A stretch of DNA of 26,904 nucleotides from JBJKRW01 sp046704445 (GTDB lineage Bacteria; Patescibacteriota; Microgenomatia; UBA1406; GWC2-37-13), in the NCBI GenBank assembly GCA_046704445.1, contig JBJKRW010000038.1, forward strand, positions 1 through 26,904. The letters are read 5' to 3'. The notes below the pieces were generated by a model. It saw nothing but the letters and a program-made list of their open reading frames with translations. It was not told the DNA's origin and searched no databases. The translations under genes and the position numbers were made by a program. Shown here in pieces: positions 9,528-15,014 of the stretch (the first letter of the stretch is position 1; every line of letters begins with the position of its first letter).

Positions 9528-9576
9528 TCTGCTCACCTCCATTCTCGAAATATTAATTGTACTACTCTTTTCCCGA

Positions 9577-9604
9577 TTTATCCCGGACTCTTCCGGATGA
9601 TAAA
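9577..9604 (-). other. Strong intergenic hairpin between carbamoyltransferase and lysW
   Basis: Inverted arms TTTATC/GATAAA and, inside them, CCGGA/TCCGG surround a 4-nt loop. This gives an 11-bp stem with a 2-nt bulge. No U-run follows on the minus strand, so it is not a standard terminator. It could be an mRNA processing or stability element that sets lysW levels apart from the upstream genes. The role is inference. Confidence 0.5.
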
Positions 9605-9611
9605 CGATTGG

Positions 9612-10613
9612 TTATATATCAGAAATTGACTCCCTTGACATCGTTAATGCCAATATGGCTTTCTGTATATGCATTCTGTTTTCCGCCTGACGGTACACGA
9701 CCGAATGCGCACCGTCAATAACCCCGTCGGTTACCTCAATGCCTCTGTCGGCGGGCAAACAATGCATATATATAGAATCCTTTTTCGTAGAAGACATGCG
9801 TTGTTCGTCACAGATCCAATCCTGATACTTCGACGAAATATTCATGCATTCCGATTCGTCCGAAGTGAATACAAGCGGACCCCAGCTCTTCGGATATACG
9901 ACATCCGCCCCTTCAAACGCCTCATCCATATCATGGGTCACGGTAAAACTTCCTCCCGACTCTTTACATTGCGAAACTGTTTTCTTGGTAACCGACGGCA
10001 TCAGCCGGAATTCAGGCGGATGACACAGCACGAGATTACAGCCGAACCGGGACAAAAGGAGAATAAATGACTGCGGAACCGAAAGGGGCTTGGTATAGCT
10101 TTTCGCGTAAGCCCATGACATGACGATTTTTTTTCCTTTCAAATTTCTCCCTTTTGATTCGAAAATCGTCATAAGATCCGCCATTGCCTGAAAAGGATGA
10201 TATGTGTCGCACTGCATGTTGAACACCGGAGCCTTGGAATACTTTGCGACTTCATTGATATAGTCGTTGCCTTTTTTCCAGTCACAGTGCCGTACGCCGA
10301 TCCCGTGACCGTATGAACCGAGTATCCGTCCGATCTCTTTCGGAGTATCACCATGTGCTATCTGTAACTTGTCTGAGGGAAGATCATGCGCATTACCGCC
10401 CAGATGATCCATAGCCGCTTCAAACGAAGTTCTGGTGCGGGTCGAAGAAAAGAAAAACAAAAGAAATAATGTCTGATGCAAAAGATACGGCGTGGGAATA
10501 TTGCTCTTGAATTTCTTCTTTAATTCCAGCGCAAGATCAATTGCCAGCAATAATTCATTCTTGCTCCAGTCACTGCAACGGATAAAATCCCGGCCGAAAA
10601 GTGCGTATGTCAT
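9612..10613 (-). CDS. Knotted carbamoyltransferase (YgeW / N-acyl-ornithine type)
   Basis: Carbamoyltransferase-fold enzyme of 333 residues, distinct from the argF product nearby. The carbamoyl-phosphate loop reads S57-T-R-T-R in FFSSTRTRTSFEAA; YHPFQAMADL and YMHCLPADRG are also present. Resemblance is closest to E. coli YgeW and the knotted N-acetyl/N-succinyl-ornithine transcarbamylases: IAHGDTPKEIG, MSWAYAKSYTKPLSVPQSF (the Pro-rich loop that forms the knot), ESGGSF and ADVVYPKSWGP. These features are absent in ordinary OTCases. Position 91 is Pro in GDTPKE, where I recall Glu in acetylornithine and Pro in succinylornithine enzymes. It overlaps the EamA gene by 4 nt and precedes lysW, so the acceptor might be an N-blocked or carrier-bound ornithine. 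The substrate is unknown. Confidence 0.85.
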   Translation of the reverse strand: MTYALFGRDFIRCSDWSKNELLLAIDLALELKKKFKSNIPTPYLLHQTLFLLFFFSSTRTRTSFEAAMDHLGGNAHDLPSDKLQIAHGDTPKEIGRILGSYGHGIGVRHCDWKKGNDYINEVAKYSKAPVFNMQCDTYHPFQAMADLMTIFESKGRNLKGKKIVMSWAYAKSYTKPLSVPQSFILLLSRFGCNLVLCHPPEFRLMPSVTKKTVSQCKESGGSFTVTHDMDEAFEGADVVYPKSWGPLVFTSDESECMNISSKYQDWICDEQRMSSTKKDSIYMHCLPADRGIEVTDGVIDGAHSVVYRQAENRMHIQKAILALTMSRESISDI

Positions 10614-11557
10614 ATATTGTGTTTTACTAATAACGTAGTCCCTATCAAAATAAAACCGGCTCCAATATATTGATAAATCTGCATTGTTTCCTTACCAAGC
10701 GTAGTCCCGATTACGAGCGTCACAATCGGCGATAAAGTAAAAAGCAACACGGATCCTTTTACGTAGGAATGTCCTAATGCCTTATAGTACAGAATAAACC
10801 CTAAGCCGGAGATAATAACACCAAGCAAAAACAAAATAATCCATTCAAACAAACTTATCTTCAGTATCAGTCCTATTGTATTTGTCCCGAAACTAAACAG
10901 GGTAAGAAAAAAATTGAAAATAGATCCGATAAATAAGCGTACAAACGTTACGAAGGAAGGTTTTATATGATTGTTCATCAAATGCTTTCCGATAATGGTC
11001 GACCCTCCCCAAAGTAATGCGGTTAACAAGCAAAAAAGTATCCCTAGGACATAACTCCAAGATGTCTGAAGAAATAAACTATTCTTGTAAATTAAAAGTA
11101 TGAAGCCGAAACACACAAGCAGCGCTACTTTTGCATATTTCAAAGACAGCCGCTCCCCGAAAATTATCATCGACAATACTATCGCTATTACAATTTCTAA
11201 ATTCGAGATATATGCGGTAAGCACCGCCCCAATTCTTGAAATTGCCAGCACATACAGAAATGAACCAAGTCCTGCTGCAGATATTCCCAAAAAAATCATC
11301 ATAAGGATGTGAGAAATACGTATAACTTTCAAGCTTTTGAATATTGCTTTATTGAATACGATTATTGGTAAAAGTACAAAACACGCAAGCATGTACCGTA
11401 ACGCGACTATGAGCGAAGCGGGAATGGAATCAGATATTAATTTAATCAATAGAGGAGTTGTCCCGAAAAGTATTTCAGCAATAATCATAATCATATATCC
11501 TTTTTGATTAGAAACCGTTTCTGTCTGTTGCGATTGGTTATACATGTTCATATGCAT
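10610..11557 (-). CDS. EamA/DMT-family transporter
   Basis: Ten-segment inner-membrane transporter of the drug/metabolite superfamily; 315 residues with two EamA repeats. The first includes FGTTPLLIKLI and LRYMLACFVLLPII and ends near IFGERLSLKYAKVALL. The second starts near YVLGILFCLLTALLWGGSTIIGK and ends at YIGAGFILIGTTLL. The usual GE signature closes each repeat (IFGERLS; TLGKETM in the second). Members export amino acids or metabolites, and the arginine-operon position suggests ornithine, citrulline, arginine or a related compound. The N-terminus has several Met (11557, 11551, 11545), so the start is uncertain. It overlaps argF by 20 nt and the carbamoyltransferase by 4 nt. By eye it is more AT-rich than its neighbours. 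Confidence 0.88.
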   Translation of the reverse strand: MHMNMYNQSQQTETVSNQKGYMIMIIAEILFGTTPLLIKLISDSIPASLIVALRYMLACFVLLPIIVFNKAIFKSLKVIRISHILMMIFLGISAAGLGSFLYVLAISRIGAVLTAYISNLEIVIAIVLSMIIFGERLSLKYAKVALLVCFGFILLIYKNSLFLQTSWSYVLGILFCLLTALLWGGSTIIGKHLMNNHIKPSFVTFVRLFIGSIFNFFLTLFSFGTNTIGLILKISLFEWIILFLLGVIISGLGFILYYKALGHSYVKGSVLLFTLSPIVTLVIGTTLGKETMQIYQYIGAGFILIGTTLLVKHNI

Positions 11558-12479
11558 TCGCCAGAAACAGTATTAATGCCTTTTGGGCGTGTAAACGGTT
11601 TTCCGCTTCCTGAAAAACCACCGACTGCAGTCCGTCAATCACTTCGGAGGTCACTTCGTTGCCTCGGTATGCCGGGAGACAGTGCATGAATATCGCATCC
11701 GGCTTTGCGAGTTTCATCAATACCTTATTTACCTGATATGGCTTAAGATCTATAAGGCGTTGGGATTTCTGTTCCTCGTCACCCATGCTAATCCAGGTAT
11801 CGGTTATCACCACATCCGCTTCCTTTACTGCCAGGATTGGATTATTGGTAAGCATAAAAACCGATTGTGTGTTTTTTGCAAGATCTCGCGATTGAGCGGC
11901 AATATCCTTATTCATTTCATATCCTTTCGGAAACGCACAACTGAAATGCATACCCATCATTGCGCATGCCAAACTCAAAGAATGAGTAACATTGTTTTCC
12001 GCATCGCCTATAAAACATATTTTTAATCCCTTCAGCGTTCCTTTTTTTTCATATATGGTCAAGAGATCTGCAAGCACCTGACAGGGATGCTCAAGGTCCG
12101 AAAGGCCATTGATGACGGGAACGGCCGCATGGAACGCAAGCTCTTTGATAACTTCATGGCGAAAGGTACGCGCCATGATAAAATCCGCCATGCTTGATAT
12201 AACCTTAGACGTATCCTGCACGGTTTCCCGTTTTCCCATTCCGATGTCGGTCGGTGCAAGATACACCGCATGCCCTCCGAGTTGAGTCATTCCTGTTTCA
12301 AAGGAAATCCGGGTTCTCAGGGACGGTTTTTCGAATACCATTGCCATGGTTTTGTTTTTCAGCAATTCCTTGTTTTTTCCCGTCCGTTTCAACTGCTCCT
12401 TCAACTGCAGGGCATTGTTTAATACTAATATGAGTTCTCCCGCATTCAGATCCCGCATTGACACAAAATTTTTTTTCAT
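11538..12479 (-). CDS. argF: Ornithine carbamoyltransferase
   Basis: Catalyses ornithine + carbamoyl phosphate -> citrulline in the cytoplasm. It has 313 residues, the standard OTCase length. The carbamoyl-phosphate motif SLRTRISFE sits in MVFEKPSLRTR. LEHPCQVLADLLT, the ornithine-loop-like DTWISMGDEEQ and the catalytic HCLPAYRGNEV are all intact. It lies 3 nt after argG, tightly coupled, and overlaps the transporter start by 20 nt. It is the ordinary OTCase in an operon that also holds a knotted relative, so the two probably act on different acceptors or conditions. MRDLNAG seven codons downstream is an alternative start. Confidence 0.93.
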   Translation of the reverse strand: MKKNFVSMRDLNAGELILVLNNALQLKEQLKRTGKNKELLKNKTMAMVFEKPSLRTRISFETGMTQLGGHAVYLAPTDIGMGKRETVQDTSKVISSMADFIMARTFRHEVIKELAFHAAVPVINGLSDLEHPCQVLADLLTIYEKKGTLKGLKICFIGDAENNVTHSLSLACAMMGMHFSCAFPKGYEMNKDIAAQSRDLAKNTQSVFMLTNNPILAVKEADVVITDTWISMGDEEQKSQRLIDLKPYQVNKVLMKLAKPDAIFMHCLPAYRGNEVTSEVIDGLQSVVFQEAENRLHAQKALILFLANAYEHV

Positions 12480-12482
12480 GGA

Positions 12483-13784
12483 TTAATCAAAAACTTGCAA
12501 TGTCTGGCTGACTCGTTTGGTCTTTTTCTTCTTAACGGACGACGTGACCTGATTTGCCAAACGCATCTGCAGTGAATAAATCTCGGTAAATCCCGCGCTT
12601 GCGTTTACGTTACATGGATATCCGCCGACATTGGTAAATGACGTATGATCAAGGCCATACGGGGAAGTCATGGCAACCGCTTTCGCACTTCCTTTATAAA
12701 GCTTTACGGTCACTTCACCCGTAACTTTTACGTTTACCTTGTCATTGAACGCGTTGATCGCTTCCATAGCCGGATCATACCAGAGTGCCGCATAACATAA
12801 ATATCCCCATTTGATATCCAGGGTTTCCTTGAGTTCATTCAGCTGTCGGGTACATACATACTTTTCAAGGTGCTTGTGGGCCTTTATTATGACATGGGCG
12901 GCGGGCATTTCGTAAATACCTCCATTTTTTACGCCTACGAGCCGGTCCTCAAACATATGCATGACACCGACTCCATGCACTCCTGCTAGAATATTAAGCT
13001 TCATAATGAGCTTCGAAAGCTTCATAGGTGCACCGTTTAACGCAACCGGAATACCTTTCTCGAATTTAAGCGTAATAAATTCCTCCTTTTCCGGCGCCTT
13101 GGTAGCAAGCGTATATGTCGTCAGAAATTTTTCAATCGGCGCAATAAGATGAGGCTCTTCAATTTCCCCCCCCTCCCATGTCATACCCCACATGTTATCG
13201 TCCACACTGTACGGAAAATCAACGGAGGCGGGCACCGGAATCTTATGTTTTTGTGCATATATAATTTCTTCATTGCGGTCCATTGCCCACTCCCGAACCG
13301 GGGCGATTATCTTCATTCCGGGGGACAACGTCAGAATGTATCCATCCAGTCTCACCTGATCGTTACCCTTTCCGGTACATCCGTGTGCAATGCAGTCGGC
13401 ACCCTCTTGCTTGGCGAGCTTAGTTGCTATTTTTGCCAGCAACGCACGGCCCATGGGTGTGGAAAGATGGTAATCTCCCTGATATGATGCATTTGCCTTT
13501 ATCCCTTTGGAGAGAAATTCATTTGCAAACTCATCTTTGGCATCATAAGTTATTGCTTTACAGGCTCCGAACTTCAATGCTTTTTTCTTGATTGCTTCAA
13601 GATCGTCTTTCTGCTGTCCGATATCGAACGTCACCGCAATTACCTTCGCCTTATAGTGATCTTGAATCCATTTGAGCATCACCGAAGTATCCAACCCTCC
13701 TGAATACAGCAATAAAACTTTCGTAACCTCTCCTACCTTGGCTTCGTAGGACGCGACCTTGACATAGTGTGTGGTGTGTTTCAT
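12483..13784 (-). CDS. argG: Argininosuccinate synthase
   Basis: ATP-dependent condensation of citrulline with aspartate to argininosuccinate; 433 residues from the chosen start. The PP-loop LLYSGGLDTSVMLKW, the IAHGCTGKGNDQVR loop, MKIIAPVREW and SVDDNMWGMTWEGGEIE are diagnostic. The frame is open 66 nt further upstream to an ATG at 13850, but that extension runs through an intrinsic-terminator hairpin. I therefore prefer 13784, while noting that translation from 13850 would itself disrupt the hairpin. It is the first structural gene of the operon argG-argF-EamA-carbamoyltransferase-lysW-ligase, behind a ~190-nt leader. No argH is visible in the window. Confidence 0.94.
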   Translation of the reverse strand: MKHTTHYVKVASYEAKVGEVTKVLLLYSGGLDTSVMLKWIQDHYKAKVIAVTFDIGQQKDDLEAIKKKALKFGACKAITYDAKDEFANEFLSKGIKANASYQGDYHLSTPMGRALLAKIATKLAKQEGADCIAHGCTGKGNDQVRLDGYILTLSPGMKIIAPVREWAMDRNEEIIYAQKHKIPVPASVDFPYSVDDNMWGMTWEGGEIEEPHLIAPIEKFLTTYTLATKAPEKEEFITLKFEKGIPVALNGAPMKLSKLIMKLNILAGVHGVGVMHMFEDRLVGVKNGGIYEMPAAHVIIKAHKHLEKYVCTRQLNELKETLDIKWGYLCYAALWYDPAMEAINAFNDKVNVKVTGEVTVKLYKGSAKAVAMTSPYGLDHTSFTNVGGYPCNVNASAGFTEIYSLQMRLANQVTSSVKKKKTKRVSQTLQVFD

Positions 13785-13805
13785 ATGTCTAAAAAATAAA
13801 TTAAT

Positions 13806-13834
13806 AAAAACCCCGCCTGTCTCAACGGGCGGGG
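13806..13834 (-). terminator. Second intrinsic terminator in the argG leader
   Basis: On the minus strand, CCCCGCC (13834-13828), a 10-nt loop, GGCGGGG (13817-13811), then UUUUU. This is a 7-bp all-GC stem with a U-run. It lies 22 nt before the argG ATG and downstream of the first terminator, inside the in-frame stretch between the ATGs at 13850 and 13784. Confidence 0.8.
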
Positions 13835-13851
13835 AAGTTTCTTTGGCCATT

Positions 13852-13876
13852 AAAAAACCCCGACATTTTGTCGGGG
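13852..13876 (-). terminator. First intrinsic terminator (attenuator) in the argG leader
   Basis: On the minus strand, CCCCGACA (13876-13869) pairs with TGTCGGGG (13865-13858) around a 3-nt loop, followed by UUUUUU (13857-13852). It lies between a leader ORF and argG. Its 5' arm CCCC can instead pair with GGGG at 13926-13923, which makes it a switchable attenuator. Confidence 0.85.
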
Positions 13877-13926
13877 TCGATTAGGTATTTTCCTTTGGTT
13901 TAGGCCAAATACATACTAACCTCCCC
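13873..13926 (-). promoter_or_regulatory. Antiterminator pairing in the argG leader
   Basis: On the minus strand, GGGG (13926-13923) then A then GGTTAG (13921-13916) can pair with CTAATC (13884-13879) then GA then CCCC (13876-13873). That is ten pairs, one of them G-U, with a small internal loop, and it sequesters the 5' arm of the first terminator. A competing hairpin CCTTTGG (13931-13925)/CCAAAGG (13898-13892) would prevent it. Pairings were found by eye; no free energies were calculated. Confidence 0.6.
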
Positions 13927-13971
13927 AAAGGTCCTCCTCGAAAATTTGGAAACGGTTAGTGTGTTTTTCAT
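13900..13971 (-). CDS. Arginine-operon leader peptide (putative, 23 aa)
   Basis: ATG at 13971, stop TAA at 13902-13900. The peptide begins MKNTLTVSKF, continues SRRTFGEV and ends SMYLA. Codons 12 and 13 are tandem AGG AGG (Arg). The ORF lies wholly upstream of the two terminators, and the predicted transcription start is about 5 nt before its ATG, so it would be read as a leaderless message. Stalling at AGG AGG would leave GGTTAG (13921-13916) free to form the antiterminator. A ribosome reaching the stop codon would cover it and allow termination. This fits classic amino-acid attenuation of an arginine operon. Whether the peptide is made is inference. Confidence 0.6.
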   Translation of the reverse strand: MKNTLTVSKFSRRTFGEVSMYLA

Positions 13972-13982
13972 ACGTAATTGCA

Positions 13983-14011
13983 ATCATATCATACGCCGAA
14001 TCAAAAGACAA
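13983..14011 (-). promoter_or_regulatory. Predicted promoter of the argG operon
   Basis: On the minus strand, TTGTCT (14011-14006), a 17-nt spacer, then TATGAT (13988-13983). Expected transcription start is about 13976, giving a ~190-nt leader before argG. The -35 box is 5 bp from the -35 box of the divergent lepB promoter. Confidence 0.6.
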
Positions 14012-14016
14012 GGGCA

Positions 14017-14045
14017 TTGTGTTTTGTCGAACATACTGCTATATA
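14017..14045 (+). promoter_or_regulatory. Predicted promoter of lepB
   Basis: TTGTGT (14017-14022), a 17-nt spacer ending in TGC (extended -10), then TATATA (14040-14045). The lepB ATG is 11 nt after the -10 box, so the 5' leader would be only a few nucleotides. Confidence 0.5.
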
Positions 14046-14056
14046 TATGTATATAT

Positions 14057-14584
14057 ATGAAATATGTCGGATCATTCGTAAGATTGATTGCTGATTCTTT
14101 GGAAACCGTTGTGTTTATAGGTTCCTTTTATATAGTGATATATCTGTTTCTTTTTTTTCCTATGAACGTATACGGATCGTCCATGGAACCGAATTTTCAC
14201 ACGGGTGACCGCATCCTTGTCAATAGAATCGCCTTTAAGTTGGGAGAATTAAAACGGGGGGATGTTATTGTACTTAAGTCCCCTCAGAATCCGGACGTCG
14301 ATTTTCTGAAAAGGATTATAGGACTTCCGGGCGACACACTCACCATTAAAAACGGTTCGGTTTATCTCAACGGAAAAAAAGATCCGGAATCCTATATTCG
14401 AGTATCAACTCACACCTGGGATAATGGATTCACTCAGGAAAACATATCGTATCATGTACCGAATAATTTTGTCTTTGTCATGGGTGACAACAGACCGCGT
14501 TCTTCAGATTCGCGCGAATTCGGCCCCATTCCTTTTGATTCAATCGTCGGCAAAGTAATTCTACGGTTAGATTTTCCTCAATGA
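14057..14584 (+). CDS. lepB: Signal peptidase I
   Basis: Membrane-bound serine protease that removes signal peptides; 175 residues from the chosen start. One membrane anchor lies at about residues 15-35. The active site follows as YGSSMEP with catalytic Ser42, and the general-base Lys85 is in FLKRIIGLPGD. Box E appears as MGDNRPRSSDSREFGPI. The frame is open upstream to 13946, but that extension crosses the divergent promoters, and a TATATA -10 lies 11 nt before the ATG at 14057, so the shorter form is preferred. It faces the argG operon back to back and stands alone; trpR follows 49 nt later with its own promoter. Confidence 0.93.
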   Translation: MKYVGSFVRLIADSLETVVFIGSFYIVIYLFLFFPMNVYGSSMEPNFHTGDRILVNRIAFKLGELKRGDVIVLKSPQNPDVDFLKRIIGLPGDTLTIKNGSVYLNGKKDPESYIRVSTHTWDNGFTQENISYHVPNNFVFVMGDNRPRSSDSREFGPIPFDSIVGKVILRLDFPQ

Positions 14585-14596
14585 AAACAATACCAC

Positions 14597-14625
14597 TTGA
14601 CATTATACTAGTGTACTAGTATAAT
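14597..14625 (+). promoter_or_regulatory. Consensus sigma70 promoter with embedded trp-operator-like palindrome
   Basis: TTGACA (14597-14602), a 17-nt spacer, then TATAAT (14620-14625): both hexamers and the spacing are perfect consensus. Spacer and -10 hold an inverted repeat, arm ATTATACTAGT (14602-14612), centre GT, and the exact inverse complement arm at 14615-14625. Its core has two CTAG half-sites 4 bp apart, the same architecture as the E. coli trp operator (CTAG-TTAA-CTAG). RNA polymerase and repressor could not occupy it together. The gene directly downstream is trpR, implying autoregulation. Confidence 0.85.
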
Positions 14626-14633
14626 TAATACCA

Positions 14634-14888
14634 ATGAACACTAAATTTCTGAATGACCTGATCGATGCGCTACTTAACGTTAAGGATCGGGAAGATATGA
14701 AAATATTCCTGAAAGGGTTGCTGACCCCGCAGGAAATTGAAGAGATTTCTGTACGGATACAGATAATAAAAATGTTGAAAAAAGGAATTCCGCAGCATTC
14801 GATTGCAAAAAAACTGGGAATCGGCGTTGCAACGGTCACCCGCGGGTCAAAAGAAATAAAAATGGGAAGATTTAAACAGATTAAATAA
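14634..14888 (+). CDS. trpR: Trp operon repressor TrpR
   Basis: Tryptophan-activated helix-turn-helix repressor; 84 residues, shorter at the N-terminus than E. coli TrpR (108). From LLTPQEIEEISVRIQIIKML to LGIGVATVTRGSKEIK it aligns with the E. coli protein with one deletion in the turn (GIPQHS versus GEMSQRE). The corepressor-binding residues align: Thr31, Arg41 and Arg70 correspond to T44, R54 and R84 of E. coli. ATVTRGS matches ATITRGS of the recognition helix. This favours true TrpR over the related YerC family. The ATG is 8 nt after a TATAAT, so the mRNA is probably leaderless. A trp-operator-like palindrome in its promoter supports the call. Confidence 0.88.
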   Translation: MNTKFLNDLIDALLNVKDREDMKIFLKGLLTPQEIEEISVRIQIIKMLKKGIPQHSIAKKLGIGVATVTRGSKEIKMGRFKQIK

Positions 14889-14892
14889 ACAT

Positions 14893-14961
14893 ATGAAAAA
14901 ACAAATTATATATACGGACTGGCGAGTGTTAACCCTTTTAAAAAGGAGGGGACGCGTTTAA
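14893..14961 (+). CDS. Trp leader peptide (putative, 22 aa)
   Basis: ATG 4 nt after the trpR stop, TAA at 14959-14961. The peptide begins MKKQIIYTDWRVL and ends TLLKRRGRV. The only Trp codon is TGG at 14920-14922. Arg codons AGG AGG at 14944-14949 form part of the antiterminator strand. A ribosome waiting at TGG would leave GGAGGG (14945-14950) free to pair with CCCTCC (14985-14990), while one at the stop codon would cover it. No Shine-Dalgarno sequence was seen; coupling to trpR translation is possible. Function is inferred from position and pairing. Confidence 0.55.
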   Translation: MKKQIIYTDWRVLTLLKRRGRV

Positions 14962-14990
14962 TTTGTCTGCTAATTAACACCGAACCCTCC
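14945..14990 (+). promoter_or_regulatory. Antiterminator pairing after trpR
   Basis: GGAGGG (14945-14950) is identical to the 3' arm of the downstream terminator (14996-15001) and can pair with the same CCCTCC (14985-14990), so the two structures are mutually exclusive. A further inverted repeat GTGTTAA (14926-14932)/TTAACAC (14974-14980) brackets the region. Pairings were read by eye only. Confidence 0.55.
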
Positions 14991-15008
14991 GATCAGGAGG
15001 GTTTTTTT
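14983..15008 (+). terminator. Intrinsic terminator/attenuator between trpR and the GNAT gene
   Basis: AACCCTCC (14983-14990), a 5-nt loop, GGAGGGTT (14996-15003), with a run of seven T (15002-15008). The next start codon is only 7 nt after the T-run. It therefore either ends trpR transcription or acts as a regulated attenuator for GNAT-trpB2-serK. Confidence 0.85.
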
Positions 15009-15014
15009 AATTGT

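Noticed and set aside
13785..13850. 22-residue N-terminal extension of ArgG
   Set aside because: The frame is open, but the sequence is an intrinsic-terminator hairpin and its U-run. I treat it as leader and note it as a possible alternative start.
14634..14888. YerC/YecD-type regulator instead of TrpR
   Set aside because: The L-Trp contact residues and the ATVTRGS helix match TrpR, and a trp-operator-like palindrome sits in the promoter.
14888..15014. T-box riboswitch in front of the GNAT gene
   Set aside because: AGGAGGGGACGCG loosely recalls the T-box sequence, but the leader is only about 100 nt, there is no specifier-loop stem, and the pairing is better explained by a leader-peptide attenuator.
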